Shown here: positions 1 through 8,664 of the stretch, piece by piece | Numbering within the stretch: the first letter of the stretch is position 1 | Layout: every line of letters starts with the position of its first letter | Assembly (NCBI GenBank): GCA_018712245.1 | Contig: DVHE01000039.1 | Location: 1 to 61,705, forward strand | Direction of reading: 5' to 3' | DNA from: Candidatus Avoscillospira avicola | GTDB taxonomy: Bacteria > Bacillota > Clostridia > Oscillospirales > Oscillospiraceae | DNA: 61,705 nt | Translations under genes and position numbers: made by a program | Notes under the pieces: model-generated | The model's database searches: none | Told to the model about the DNA's origin: nothing | The model's input: the letters and a program-made list of their open reading frames with translations, nothing else

Positions 1-562
1 TGAGCTCTGCGTCCACCTTCACCACATCCAGGTTCTGGATGGTGACCTGCTCGACGCCCATCTGGCCTGCGCCGATCTTGCCCTTAAAAATACGGGAAGG
101 ATCCGAGCAGGAGCCCATGGAACCGGCATGACGGTGGACAGGGCCGCCGCCGTGGCTGGTGGGAGTTCTCTGAGCGCCCCAGCGCTTGATAACGCCCTGG
201 TAGCCGTGGCCCTTGGAGATGCCGGTCACGTCGACCTTCTCGCCAGCGGCGAAGACGTCGGCCTTGACGGTGTCGCCCACGTTCATGTCGGCGGCCTTCT
301 CCAGGCGGAACTCCTTGAGGTACTTCTTGGGAGCGACTTCAGCCTTCTTCAGGTGACCCAGCTCAGGCTTGGTGAGCTTGGACTCCTTGACGTCCTGGAA
401 GCCCAGCTGGACCGCGCTGTAGCCGTCGCGCTCGGTGGTCTTCTTCTGGACCACGACGCAGGGGCCGGCTTCGATCACAGTGACCGGGACGACTTTGCCG
501 CTCTCATCGAAGATCTGGGTCATGCCCACTTTTTTGCCGATGATTGCTTTTTGCAGTTGCAT
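1..562 (-). CDS. rplC: 50S ribosomal protein L3, 3' part cut by window edge
   Basis: Binds 23S rRNA and helps begin assembly of the 50S subunit. The minus-strand frame from the ATG at 562 reads [20 protein letters not shown], the usual L3 start, and later contains [17 protein letters not shown], the conserved L3 loop near the peptidyl-transferase centre. A GGAGG ribosome site lies 8 bases before the ATG. The first 187 residues are present and about 20 are missing beyond position 1. It follows rpsJ, the normal S10-operon order, but with an unusually long spacer. Identification is certain from sequence. Confidence 0.98.
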   Translation of the reverse strand, partial: MQLQKAIIGKKVGMTQIFDESGKVVPVTVIEAGPCVVVQKKTTERDGYSAVQLGFQDVKESKLTKPELGHLKKAEVAPKKYLKEFRLEKAADMNVGDTVKADVFAAGEKVDVTGISKGHGYQGVIKRWGAQRTPTSHGGGPVHRHAGSMGSCSDPSRIFKGKIGAGQMGVEQVTIQNLDVVKVDAEL

Positions 563-870
563 TGTGTTTTCCTCCTAATTAAGGTTATTGGTTGAAAGAC
601 TTAGCCATTGGGTGCCATTGGTCTTCCAACATGACCCGTCCGTCCTCTTACCGACGGACCGTGGCGGGCAGCTATAACGGGTATCGGTTGAACCGATCGC
701 TTCGGCCTTTCACGAACCGCGGCGACACATCACGCGGCGAGAGATCCTTTTGTCAGGCAAGGCGGCGGAGCGCAGCCCATACTTTGTGTATGGCAAGCTC
801 CGGCAACGAAGCCTGGCGGAAGGAGATCCGCCGTGGGGTGGGGCGACGTGGTTTGGGGAAGGCCGCCCAA
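563..870 (-). other. Long structured spacer between rpsJ and rplC
   Basis: 308 bases without a credible gene inside the S10 operon, where the rpsJ-rplC gap is normally short. On the minus strand it has several small hairpins: CCATAC/GTATGG around ACAAA, nested in a GGAGC/GCTCC stem (about 785-830), and ATCGGTT/AACCGAT near 680-700. The GGAGC...GTATGG...GCTCC part resembles an inserted palindromic element rather than a known ribosomal leader. Function is unknown. Confidence 0.5.
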
Positions 871-1182
871 TCACAGCTTTATCTCAATCTCAACGCCAGC
901 GGGAAGGTCGAGGCTCATGAGGGCTTCCACAGCCTTCTGGTTGGGGTTGAGGATATCGATCAGTCTCTTGTGAGTCCGGCGCTCGAACTGCTCACGGGAG
1001 TCCTTGTACTTATGGACGGCGCGAAGGATGGTGACGACTTCCTTCTTGGTGGGCAGCGGGATGGGGCCGGAGACGCTGGCGCCGTTGCGCTTGGCGGTCT
1101 CGACGATCTTCTCTGCGCTCTGATCAATGAGCTGGTGATCGTAAGCCTTCAGCCGGATGCGGATCATTTCCTGGTTTGCCAT
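871..1182 (-). CDS. rpsJ: 30S ribosomal protein S10
   Basis: Component of the 30S head and, as NusE, of transcription antitermination complexes. The 103-residue protein starts [20 protein letters not shown] and contains [18 protein letters not shown], typical of bacterial S10, at full family length. A GGAGG site precedes the ATG at 1182. It is the first gene of the S10 operon here, with its own promoter near 1462-1490 and a leader of about 270 bases that holds an attenuator-like hairpin. Confidence 0.98.
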   Translation of the reverse strand: MANQEMIRIRLKAYDHQLIDQSAEKIVETAKRNGASVSGPIPLPTKKEVVTILRAVHKYKDSREQFERRTHKRLIDILNPNQKAVEALMSLDLPAGVEIEIKL

Positions 1183-1281
1183 GTTGGTGTTTCCTCCTTG
1201 AAAACGTACTCAGTGATGTTGTCCCTGGGTACGGTCGAGAACCTCTATCCGCTAGGCCGTGTGTATCATTCCGCCTCACAG

Positions 1282-1341
1282 AAAAAGGCCGACATTTGCC
1301 GGCCGAACATCCGAAGTGCGGCGATATACCCAAATATCGCC
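1282..1341 (-). promoter_or_regulatory. S10 leader: tandem hairpins with attenuator-like terminator
   Basis: Between the rpsJ promoter and start codon, the minus strand forms an 8 bp stem GGCGATAT/ATATCGCC (1320-1341) and then a GGCCG/CGGCC hairpin (1287-1304) followed directly by five T (1282-1286). A hairpin plus T-run about 100 bases before the ATG suggests premature termination control. S10 leaders are autoregulated by L4 in gammaproteobacteria; whether L4 acts here is inference. Confidence 0.55.
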
Positions 1342-1461
1342 CGCAGGTCGTGGTTCTCAGCCGCCCGATGACCGGACATACTCTGCGGAAGTTACCGTCT
1401 TCGACGCAATCTCCCGCTTCATCGCATACTGCGCCCATTCCTTTTGAACACGCGCCTGATT

Positions 1462-1490
1462 ATAATACAGGATATCCCCTGGGATGTCAA
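1462..1490 (-). promoter_or_regulatory. rpsJ/S10 operon promoter
   Basis: The minus strand carries TTGACA (1485-1490), a 17-base spacer and TATTAT (1462-1467), with TATAAT overlapping three bases further on. This is a near-consensus sigma-A promoter placing the start near 1455 and giving an rpsJ leader of about 270 bases. Confidence 0.8.
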
Positions 1491-1529
1491 GGGGATTTTC
1501 TCTTTTTTTCATAATTTTCCCCAGATTTT

Positions 1530-1584
1530 TTCTGTGAATTTGCCGACAGAAAAAACGCTGCCTGGGCCGCGGAAAACGCGGCCT
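1530..1584 (-). terminator. Possible terminator after the AraC-type gene
   Basis: On the minus strand a GGCCGCG/CGCGGCC hairpin (1565-1583) is followed, about ten bases later, by six T. The gap between stem and T-run makes it a weak call, but it separates the regulator from the S10 promoter. Confidence 0.4.
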
Positions 1585-2465
1585 CAATCCCGCCCGGAAA
1601 GCGGCGCGCGGGGCGCGGCGCTGCGGTACGCCCGGGGGCTCAGGCCGTAAAACCGGCGGAAGGCGCCGGAAAAATGCTCCGCCGAGGAGTAGCCCAGCTC
1701 CATGGCAATCTCCGTCACCGAGGCCGCGGTCTCCACCAGCAGCACCGCCGCCGCCGACATCCGCGCCTGGGTGCGCTTTTCCTGGAAGGTGGTGCCGTAC
1801 TGCTGCCGCAGAAGCCGCTCCGTCTGCCGGGGCGAGAGGCCCAGCCGGTCCGCCAGCGCCGCGAGGGAGCAGTTCTGGTACTCATAGAGGAAAAATTCCT
1901 CGATGATGACGGTGCTGCTGTCCTTGCGGTTGGAGGGCGAGAACCGTTCCGGCGTGGGCAGGTCCTGCTCATAGCAGCGCACCAGCCGCACCAGCAGCTG
2001 CTGCAGCAGGGACTGGACCTCGATCTTATAGCCGGTGCGCCGCTCCCCGAAGGCCTGGAAGAGCCCTACAAACAGCGGCAGCAGCGCCTGGGTATCCTGA
2101 CCAAACCAGAAATGGGTGGCGAGAAACGCCGGCGCCACCGAGGCCTGGGCCTCGCCCCGCCCCGGCTTCTCCGGCGCCCGGAGATAGACGCAGTACTCCC
2201 ACATGGGGTCGTTCTGGTCCGGCAGCTGGGTGTGCTCCGCGCCGGGGCCGGTGACATACACCGTGCCGGGGCCCAGGCGGTAGGGCTGGCCATCCACCAC
2301 GGCCCTTCCGTACCCGGCGGATATATAATGTATCTCATAGCAGCCCGGCCCGTGGCTGTGGGCCGGAATGCGGCGGCTGAGCCGCTCATAGATGATATTC
2401 AGCGCGCGAAACTCCGTCCGCTCCACCATGAAGCGTATATCCAGGTCCGAGTATAGAATCTTCAT
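1584..2465 (-). CDS. AraC family transcriptional regulator with cupin N-terminus
   Basis: A 293-residue regulator. Residues about 30-100 look like an AraC-type cupin sensor (HGPGCYEIHYISAGYGR, then GTVYVTGPGAEHT). Residues about 190-285 carry two helix-turn-helix motifs (CSLAALADRLGLSPRQTERL and SVTEIAMELGYSSAEHFSGA) ending in the FRRFYGLSPRAYR signature. It is divergent from the alcohol dehydrogenase/aldo-keto reductase pair, so it probably controls them in response to a sugar or polyol; that is inference. A GGAGG-type site precedes the ATG at 2465. Confidence 0.9.
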   Translation of the reverse strand: MKILYSDLDIRFMVERTEFRALNIIYERLSRRIPAHSHGPGCYEIHYISAGYGRAVVDGQPYRLGPGTVYVTGPGAEHTQLPDQNDPMWEYCVYLRAPEKPGRGEAQASVAPAFLATHFWFGQDTQALLPLFVGLFQAFGERRTGYKIEVQSLLQQLLVRLVRCYEQDLPTPERFSPSNRKDSSTVIIEEFFLYEYQNCSLAALADRLGLSPRQTERLLRQQYGTTFQEKRTQARMSAAAVLLVETAASVTEIAMELGYSSAEHFSGAFRRFYGLSPRAYRSAAPRAPLSGRD

Positions 2466-2572
2466 GCCGCCGCCCCCCTCCCCAGTGTATCCGGTTTTGG
2501 AGACGGCGTCAAGAAAAAACAGAAAACCTGCGTCAACACGTCATGCCCCAGTGGAACATGGCAGGATGCTAT

Positions 2573-2601
2573 ATGACCTTTTCCTGTCGGCCCGCTATAA
2601 T
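2573..2601 (+). promoter_or_regulatory. Probable promoter of the dehydrogenase/reductase pair
   Basis: ATGACC (2573-2578), 17 bases and a perfect TATAAT (2596-2601). The weak -35 box fits a promoter needing an activator, such as the divergent AraC-type protein. Confidence 0.55.
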
Positions 2602-2654
2602 GAAACCAACCAAGGCCGCAAGGCCCCAACCCCCATGAGAAAGGACGGATTCAC

Positions 2655-3704
2655 ATGGCAACCATGCAAGGCGCGATTCTCCCGGGCAACAGCACCGTGG
2701 AGCTGAAAGAATTTGAAATCCCCAAGCCGGCCCACGGCGAAGTTCTGATCCAGACCAAGGCCACCACCATCTGCGGCAGCGACATCCGCTGCATCTACCG
2801 CGAACACGTGGGCAAGGGCCCCGAGGGCTACATTCCCGGCACCATCGCGGGCCACGAGCCCTGCGGCGTGATCGTGGAGGAGGGGCCGGGCCTGCGGCGG
2901 TTCAAGAAGGGAGACCGGGTGATCGTCTACCACATCTCTGGCTGCGGCGTCTGCAACGACTGCCGCCGGGGCTACTACATCTCCTGCACCAGCCCCCACC
3001 GCCGGGCCTACGGCTGGCAGCGCAACGGCGGCATGGCCCCCTACATCCTGGCCGAAGAGAAGGACCTCATCTACCTGCCGGAGCCCCTCACCTATGAGGA
3101 CGGCGCCCAGGTGGCCTGCGGCTTCGGCACCGTGTACGAGGCCATCGAGAAGATCGGCGTCAGCGGCAACGACGCCGTGCTGGTGACGGGCCTGGGACCG
3201 GTGGGTCTGGCGGCCCTGATGCTGGCCAAGGCCATGGGCGCCAACCAGCTGATCGGCGTGGAGATGAACGACTATCGGATCGCCCTGGCCCAGAAGCTGG
3301 GGCTGGTGGACCAGGTGTTCAAGCCCGGCCCCGACGCCCTGGAGCAGATCCTGGCCGCCACCGGCGGGCGCGGCGTGGAGCGGGCCATCGACGCCAGCGC
3401 CAGCGACCCGGGCCGGCAGCTGGCCATCCGCGCCACCCGTCCCTGGGGCAAGATCGCCTTTGTGGGCGAGGGCGGCACCTGCACCTTCAACCCCAGCCCC
3501 GACATCATCCACGGGCAGAAGACCATCTACGGCTCCTGGGTGACGTCCCTGTGGAAAATGGAGGAGCTGGTGGAGCGGCTGGTGCGGTGGAACATCCACC
3601 CCGACGCCCTCATCACCCACCGCTTCCCCCTGGCGGAGGCCGACGCGGCTTACCGGCTGATGGCCGGCGGCGCCTGCGGCAAGGTGGCCGTGGTGTTTGA
3701 CTGA
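2655..3704 (+). CDS. Zinc-dependent MDR alcohol/polyol dehydrogenase
   Basis: A 349-residue medium-chain dehydrogenase. The catalytic zinc ligands are visible as C40 (TTICGSD) and H67-E68 (AGHEPCG). The structural-zinc lobe has C97, C100, C103 and C111 (GCGVCNDCRRGYYISC). The cofactor fold is marked by VTGLGPVGLAAL. Such enzymes oxidise alcohols or polyols with NAD(P); the substrate cannot be told. An AAAGGA site lies before the ATG. It is followed after 13 bases by an aldo/keto reductase, so the two are probably one transcript under the divergent AraC regulator. Confidence 0.9.
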   Translation: MATMQGAILPGNSTVELKEFEIPKPAHGEVLIQTKATTICGSDIRCIYREHVGKGPEGYIPGTIAGHEPCGVIVEEGPGLRRFKKGDRVIVYHISGCGVCNDCRRGYYISCTSPHRRAYGWQRNGGMAPYILAEEKDLIYLPEPLTYEDGAQVACGFGTVYEAIEKIGVSGNDAVLVTGLGPVGLAALMLAKAMGANQLIGVEMNDYRIALAQKLGLVDQVFKPGPDALEQILAATGGRGVERAIDASASDPGRQLAIRATRPWGKIAFVGEGGTCTFNPSPDIIHGQKTIYGSWVTSLWKMEELVERLVRWNIHPDALITHRFPLAEADAAYRLMAGGACGKVAVVFD

Positions 3705-3717
3705 GGAGGGCCGCGCC

Positions 3718-4740
3718 ATGCCGGAACCTCTGAACCTCGCCGCGCTGCCCGTCCGCCGGCTCAATACCGGTGAGGCGATCCCGCCCCTGGGCCTGGGCAC
3801 CTTCGGCTCGGACAAGTACGGCCCCCGGGAGATTGCCGACGCCGTGGAGGGCGCCATCCGCTACGGCTACCGGCTGATCGACTGCGCCGCCGTCTATCAA
3901 AATGAGGCAGAGATCGGCCAGGCCCTCCGGCGGGTGCTGGACGAGGGCGTCGTCTCCCGCCGGGAGCTGTTCATCACCTCCAAGGTCTGGAACGACAGCC
4001 ACGGCCCCGGCCAGGTGCTGGCCTCCTGCCGCAAAAGCCTGGCGGACTTGCAGCTGGACTACCTGGACCTCTTCTTCGTCCACTGGCCCTTCCCCAACTA
4101 CCATCCGCCGGGGTGCAGCGTGGACTCCCGCAGCCCCGATGCCAAGCCCTTCTCCCCCGCGGCGTATCTGGAGGTCTGGCGCCAGTGCGAGGCGCTGGTG
4201 GACATGGGCCTGGTGCGCCACCTGGGGATGTCCAACATGACCATTCCCAAGCTGGAGGCCGTGCTGCCCCACTGCCGCATCCAGCCCGCCGCCCTGGAGC
4301 TGGAGTGCCACCCCAGCTTCCAGCAGCCGGAGCTCTTTGACTACGCCGTGGCCCACCACATCCTGCCCGTGGGCTTCTGCCCCATCGGCTCCCCCTCCCG
4401 CCCGGAGCGGGACAGAACCGCCGCGGACGTGGCCGACACGGAGCTGCCGGAAATCCGGGAGATCGCCGAAGCCCACGGCGTCCACCCGGCGGTGATCTGC
4501 CTCAAGTGGGCCGTGCAGCGGGGCGTGGTGCCCATTCCCTTCTCGGTGAAGCCCCCGCAGTACCAGTCGAACCTCCGCTGCGCCGCCGTCGATCCCCTGA
4601 CCGACGCGGAAATGGAGCGCATCCGCCAGGCGGACAAAAACTGCCGTCTGGTCAAGGGGCAGGTGTTCCTGTGGCCGGGCGCCTCCGGCTGGGAGGACCT
4701 GTGGGACGAACACGGCACCGCCACCTGGGCCCAGCCATAG
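3718..4740 (+). CDS. Aldo/keto reductase
   Basis: A 340-residue NAD(P)H-dependent oxidoreductase of the AKR (beta/alpha)8 family. The expected tetrad is present: D55 and Y60 (LIDCAAVYQNE), K89 (FITSKVW) and H122 (FFVHWPF). The ATG at 3718 is preferred because GAGGAGG lies 7-8 bases upstream; an in-frame TTG at 3697 overlaps the previous gene and has no site. It sits 13 bases after the dehydrogenase, suggesting the pair interconverts a sugar, ketone or polyol. Substrate is unknown. Confidence 0.92.
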   Translation: MPEPLNLAALPVRRLNTGEAIPPLGLGTFGSDKYGPREIADAVEGAIRYGYRLIDCAAVYQNEAEIGQALRRVLDEGVVSRRELFITSKVWNDSHGPGQVLASCRKSLADLQLDYLDLFFVHWPFPNYHPPGCSVDSRSPDAKPFSPAAYLEVWRQCEALVDMGLVRHLGMSNMTIPKLEAVLPHCRIQPAALELECHPSFQQPELFDYAVAHHILPVGFCPIGSPSRPERDRTAADVADTELPEIREIAEAHGVHPAVICLKWAVQRGVVPIPFSVKPPQYQSNLRCAAVDPLTDAEMERIRQADKNCRLVKGQVFLWPGASGWEDLWDEHGTATWAQP

Positions 4741-4789
4741 GCAAGGCCCGGCAGAGCCGACAACGAGCCTGATATAATGTATCGAAAAG

Positions 4790-4829
4790 CACCGTGAAGC
4801 TCCCGAAAGGAAGTTTCACGGTGTTTTTT
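4790..4829 (+). terminator. Terminator after the aldo/keto reductase
   Basis: CACCGTGAA pairs with TTCACGGTG across a 16-base loop, followed by six T (4824-4829). Clear intrinsic terminator. Confidence 0.85.
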
Positions 4830-4959
4830 GTCATGCAATCTCGTTCCAGCTGGACGTACAAACGCATTTCCCAAAGCCCCCGCGGCACACGCACCAGCCC
4901 TACGGCGAATATAGGAAAAACGCACGCAAAACCGCTGTGTGTTATCGCTGTCCCACGTT

Positions 4960-5206
4960 CCGGGGCAGTTTGTGCGGCCTTTGAGGAAAGTTCTGTAGCC
5001 GTAACGACCAGCCGATTCTACTGGCCCGCGCGAAGCCGGGAAGGGGTGGGCAGTATGGGACGGGACAGCCCGGTGGAGCGAAACGGCTTACGCAATGCCG
5101 CTTCCGGAGATGCACGCCGCGCAGCCCCACGGGAGTCCGGGGGCCGCAGCCCCCGGCGCGTTTTGGGAACTTTTCCGCGGTGAAAAGTTCCCCGCCGGAG
5201 GCAAAC
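4960..5206 (+). repeat. Structured 250 bp element, copy 1
   Basis: Starts at CGGGGCAGTTTGTGCGGCC and ends at CGCCGGAGGCA. Contains the covarying hairpin GGGAACTTTTC/GAAAAGTTCCC (5165-5192, A-T version) and the GC-rich hairpin CCGGGGGC/GCCCCCGG. Seven copies occur in the window; this and copy 5 define the plus orientation. Confidence 0.9.
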
Positions 5207-5374
5207 AAGCCTGCCGCCTCGGTACGCTTTCGCCGAACAGACCCGCTGCGGCGGGTGCGGGCCGATGAAGGCATCGGCCCCTACAGCTCCACCAGCCTCC
5301 CGCCTTTATCGTAGGGGCGCGCATCGCGCGTCCGCTTGGCCGCGGTGCCGGAGCGCCCCCCGTCGACCGCAGAC

Positions 5375-5535
5375 CAAAGCCTCCTCTGTGCAAGGGGATA
5401 TGGCGCGCAGCGCCGGAGGGGTTGACAATCCCCCAGTCAGCCTTGCGGCTGACAGCTCCAGGTTGCCACCAAGCCTTCCCGACCCGCGCTGCGGGCCGCC
5501 AAGGCCAGCGGCTGCTGGGCCGCTGTGCCCTCCAT
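5375..5535 (-). repeat. Decayed copy of the 240 bp MITE-like repeat
   Basis: In reverse orientation it shares blocks with the repeats at 29026 and 38145: the AAGCCTCC end, GGATTGTCA-type and GGTTGCCACC blocks, and the GGCCGCAACGCGGGCC block. The far end is blurred. Confidence 0.6.
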
Positions 5536-5570
5536 GAGAGGCCGCTGACGCGGCGGGGCGGCAGTCTCTC

Positions 5571-6068
5571 TTACAGCACCGGGGCGGAGCCGTCGTCCTG
5601 GGTCTTGGTGATGGAGCGGACCTCCACCTCGTAGCTGTAGGTCTCGGAGACATGGACCGTCACCTTGTCCCCCACCCGGCGGCCCAGCAGCACCCGGCCC
5701 AGGGGCGACTCCCGGCTGATGCGGCCCTGGCGCGGGTCGCAGCGGACCGTGGAGACCACCTGGACGGTCTGGACCTCGTCGTCCTCCTCAAAGTAAAGCT
5801 CCACCTGGTCGAAAAGGCCCACCTCGTCGGCGGCGGAGGTGTCCTCCAGCACCGTGGAGTTCTGGATCATCCGCGTCAGATAGCGGATGCGCTTGCGGTT
5901 GGCGTTCTGGGCCTGCTTGGCGGCCTTGTACTCGTAGTTCTCGCTGAGATCGCCGAAGGCGCGGGTCCGCTTGACCTCCTCCAGAAGCTCCGGCATCAGC
6001 TCGATGCGCCGGTAGTCCAGCTCCTTCTGCATGATCTCGATGTCCTGGGGCGTCAATTCATGGGGCAT
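5571..6068 (-). CDS. greA: Transcription elongation factor GreA
   Basis: Restarts backtracked RNA polymerase by stimulating cleavage of the transcript end. The 165 residues have the N-terminal coiled coil with RAFGDLSENYEYKAAKQAQ (about residues 40-60), including the conserved acidic tip, and a C-terminal FKBP-like domain with PLGRVLLGRRVGDKVTV. The start at 6068 follows a GGAGG site seven bases away; a longer frame upstream has no site. It is last in the minus-strand run after aspartate kinase, 136 bases away, and may share that transcript. Confidence 0.95.
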   Translation of the reverse strand: MPHELTPQDIEIMQKELDYRRIELMPELLEEVKRTRAFGDLSENYEYKAAKQAQNANRKRIRYLTRMIQNSTVLEDTSAADEVGLFDQVELYFEEDDEVQTVQVVSTVRCDPRQGRISRESPLGRVLLGRRVGDKVTVHVSETYSYEVEVRSITKTQDDGSAPVL

Positions 6069-6204
6069 AGAAACTCCTCCTAAAATCGTAAGAAGCACCC
6101 CCGGCGTCCCAGGGGTGCGGATTTTGTAAGATTTGGACGTGCCGCGGCTCCCCGCCGGGCTGCGCAAGCGTAGGGGCGGGTTCAGGCACTCAGAGCGCTG
6201 CGGC

Positions 6205-7410
6205 TCAGTCGAAGAACTTGTCGTGGATGGCCCGCATGGCCTTCTCGGAGTCGGCCTTGTCGATCAGCACCGAGACCTTGATCTCGCTGGTGGAGATCAT
6301 GTGAATGTTGATCTGGTTATTGTAGAGGGCCTCGAACATGGCGGCGGCAATGCCGGTGTTCTCTGCCATGCCGGCGCCCACGATGGACACCTTGGCCACG
6401 TCGGTGGAGACGTTCATGGAGTGGTAGCGCAGGGTCTCCTGGTTCTCCTCCAGGATCTGCTGGCACAGGTCCTTGCTGCCCTCGGGGATGGTGAAGGTGA
6501 TGTCCTTGGTGTTGTTCCGGCCAATGGACTGCAAAATCACGTCCACATTGATTTTCGCTTTCGCCAGCAGGCTGAAGACCCGATAGGCCATGCCCGGCAC
6601 ATCTTCCAGACCAACCAGGACGACCCGGGCGATCTTCTTATCCTGGGCGACGCCGCTGATGAAGGTTTTTTCCATTTTTACGACCTCCTTGACAATGGTA
6701 CCGGGGTTTCCGGTGAAACTTGAGAGAACTTCCAGCTCGATCTGATACCGCTTGGCCAGCTCCACGGAGCGGTTGTGCAGCACCTGGGCGCCCAGCGAGG
6801 CCAGCTCCAGCATCTCGTCGTAGGTGATGGCATCCAGCTTCTTGGCGGTGGGGACCAGGCGGGGATCGGCGGTGTAGACGCCGTCCACATCGGTATAAAT
6901 CTGGCAGAGATCGGCCTTCAGCGCCACGGCCAGCGCCACAGCGGTGGTGTCGGAGCCGCCGCGGCCCAGGGTGGTGATGTCGCCGTAGCGGTTGATGCCC
7001 TGGAAGCCGGCCACCAGCACGATGCGGTGCTTATCCAACTCCTTGCGGATGCGGCTGCCCTCCACCTTGCGGATGCGGGCGCGGGAGTAGTCGGAGCTGG
7101 TCTCCATGCCCACCTGCCAGCCGGTGAGGCTGATGACGGGGTAGCCCATCTTCTCGATGCACATGGCCGCCAGCGCGATGGAGATCTGCTCGCCGGTGGA
7201 GAGCAGCACGTCCATCTCCCGCTTGGAGCCGTTGGGGTTGATTTCGTTGGCCTTTTCAATCAGGTCGTCGGTGGTATCACCCTGGGCCGAGAGGACCACC
7301 ACCACGTCGTTGCCGGCGTCGTAGGTGCGGGTGATGATGTTGGCGACATTCCGGATCTTGGCGGCGTCGGCCACCGAGCTGCCTCCGAATTTCTGTACGA
7401 TCAATGCCAT
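6205..7410 (-). CDS. lysC: Aspartate kinase
   Basis: Phosphorylates aspartate, the first step to lysine, threonine, methionine and diaminopimelate. 401 residues with KFGGSSV at the N-terminus, the catalytic LSTGEQIS and GRGGSDTTAVALA segments, and two C-terminal ACT domains (about 265-400), so feedback inhibition by an end product is likely. It starts 19 bases after the homoserine dehydrogenase stop, so the two are translated from one message. Confidence 0.96.
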   Translation of the reverse strand: MALIVQKFGGSSVADAAKIRNVANIITRTYDAGNDVVVVLSAQGDTTDDLIEKANEINPNGSKREMDVLLSTGEQISIALAAMCIEKMGYPVISLTGWQVGMETSSDYSRARIRKVEGSRIRKELDKHRIVLVAGFQGINRYGDITTLGRGGSDTTAVALAVALKADLCQIYTDVDGVYTADPRLVPTAKKLDAITYDEMLELASLGAQVLHNRSVELAKRYQIELEVLSSFTGNPGTIVKEVVKMEKTFISGVAQDKKIARVVLVGLEDVPGMAYRVFSLLAKAKINVDVILQSIGRNNTKDITFTIPEGSKDLCQQILEENQETLRYHSMNVSTDVAKVSIVGAGMAENTGIAAAMFEALYNNQINIHMISTSEIKVSVLIDKADSEKAMRAIHDKFFD

Positions 7411-7429
7411 ATCTCAATTCCTCCTTGGA

Positions 7430-8617
7430 TCATTGGAACACAGGTCTCACAGCCAGCAGGGCAAGGCCGCTCTGTTCGATGGCCCGCCGGGTGGTGGGAG
7501 CGGCCAGCAGGTAGCCGTTGCCGTCCAGCGCCTTGGCCTGGCCCAGCGCTGCCTCCACCTCCGCGAGGGAAGCGGTGGTGCGCACCACATACGGCAGGGG
7601 CAGCTCCCAGGGATCGGCCATCTGGTCGGGCTGGGCGTCGGCCCAGTCCAGCCGGCGGCGCTGGGAGAGGTGCCACACCGCGTCCACCATGTCGCCCACC
7701 ACGGCGCTGGCCGTGGGCAGCTTGCCGGCGCCGGGGCCGTAGAACATGGCCTCTCCGATGGCGTTGCCGCGGATGACGACGCCGTTGAAGACGCCGTCCA
7801 CATGGTAAAGCTGCGACGAGGCGGGGACGAAGTGGGGCGCCACGAAGGCGCAGACCTTGCCCTCGGCCGTCTTGAGCGTCCGGCCCAGGAGCTTGACCTT
7901 CATGCCCGCCGAAGCGGCGGCGGCCACGTCGTCCCCTGTGATGGCGGCGATGCCCTGGGTGGGGCAGAGGTCGGGGTAGACGTGGAAGCCGAAGGCCAGG
8001 GCCGAGAGGATGCAGACCTTCCGGCAGGCGTCCAGACCCTCCACGTCGGCGGCGGGGTTGCGCTCGGCGTAGCCCATGGCCTGGGCCTCCTGGAGGGCGG
8101 TATCAAACGCGGCGCCCTTGTCCAGCATCTCACTGAGAATATAGTTGGTGGTGCCGTTGAGGATTCCGGTGACTTCGGTGATCTGATTGCCGGCCAGGTC
8201 GCAGGCCAGGGGCCGCAGCAGCGGAATGCCGCCGCCCACCGAGGCCTCGAAGAAGAAGTTCACATTGTGGGCCTTGGCCAGCTCCAAAAGCTCGTGGCCG
8301 TGGGTGGCCACCATCTCCTTGTTGGAGGTGGCCACGTGCTTGCCGGCGGCCAGGAGCTTTTTGACGAACTCCAGGGCGATGGTGGCGCCGCCGATGCACT
8401 CGGCCACCACCTTCACCTCCGGATCGTTGAGGATGTCTTCAAAATTGTGGGTCAGCTGGGCCTCGAAGGGACTGCCGGGGAACTCCCGGGTGTCGAGGAT
8501 ATATTTGAGCCGAATCTCTTCTCCGGCCTTTTCGGCCAGAACGGCGCGGTTCTGAGTGAGGACTTCGGCGACGCCGCTTCCCACGGTGCCGAAGCCGAGA
8601 ATCGCAACTTGTACCAT
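7430..8617 (-). CDS. hom: Homoserine dehydrogenase
   Basis: Reduces aspartate semialdehyde to homoserine with NAD(P)H. The 395-residue protein opens with the nucleotide loop LGFGTVGSGVAEVL and contains the family block GLDACRKVCILSALAFGF and the NGTTNYILSEM loop. At 395 residues it is shorter than the common 430-residue form, and the C-terminal ACT region looks reduced. It lies between a YqhD-type dehydrogenase (upstream) and lysC (downstream) in one operon. Confidence 0.95.
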   Translation of the reverse strand: MVQVAILGFGTVGSGVAEVLTQNRAVLAEKAGEEIRLKYILDTREFPGSPFEAQLTHNFEDILNDPEVKVVAECIGGATIALEFVKKLLAAGKHVATSNKEMVATHGHELLELAKAHNVNFFFEASVGGGIPLLRPLACDLAGNQITEVTGILNGTTNYILSEMLDKGAAFDTALQEAQAMGYAERNPAADVEGLDACRKVCILSALAFGFHVYPDLCPTQGIAAITGDDVAAAASAGMKVKLLGRTLKTAEGKVCAFVAPHFVPASSQLYHVDGVFNGVVIRGNAIGEAMFYGPGAGKLPTASAVVGDMVDAVWHLSQRRRLDWADAQPDQMADPWELPLPYVVRTTASLAEVEAALGQAKALDGNGYLLAAPTTRRAIEQSGLALLAVRPVFQ

Positions 8618-8664
8618 ACTTCGTTCCTCCTGCCGCCGCCTGCGCGGCGCGATATCAAAAACTT

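Larger units (their letters stand above)
4741..5570. other. Gene-free interval with repeats
   Basis: Between two converging genes. After the terminator it holds one copy of the 250 bp structured element (4960-5206), a GGGCCGATG-type palindrome (about 5259-5285), a GTAGGGGCGCGC-type palindrome (5311-5334) and a decayed reverse copy of the 240 bp MITE-like repeat (about 5375-5535). No supported gene. Confidence 0.8.

Noticed and set aside
2595..3857. Long frames antisense to real genes (for example 2595-3857, 10521-11648, 29674-31215, 48724-51327)
   Set aside because: GC-rich codons leave few stops on the opposite strand. These frames have odd Gly/His/Gln-rich composition, no ribosome site and no recognisable domain.
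5097..5230. A repeated reading frame (MPLPxMHAAQP...GAFWxLFRGEK) in most copies of the 250 bp element
   Set aside because: The hairpin changes that keep base pairing alter two amino acids each time (E/F, G/S, A/C), copies 4 and 7 damage or shift the frame, and there is no ribosome site. The nucleotide fold is conserved, not the peptide.
6090..6130. A terminator between lysC and greA
   Set aside because: A GCACCCC/GGGGTGC hairpin exists on the minus strand, but the T-rich stretch after it is broken, so I did not list it as a feature.
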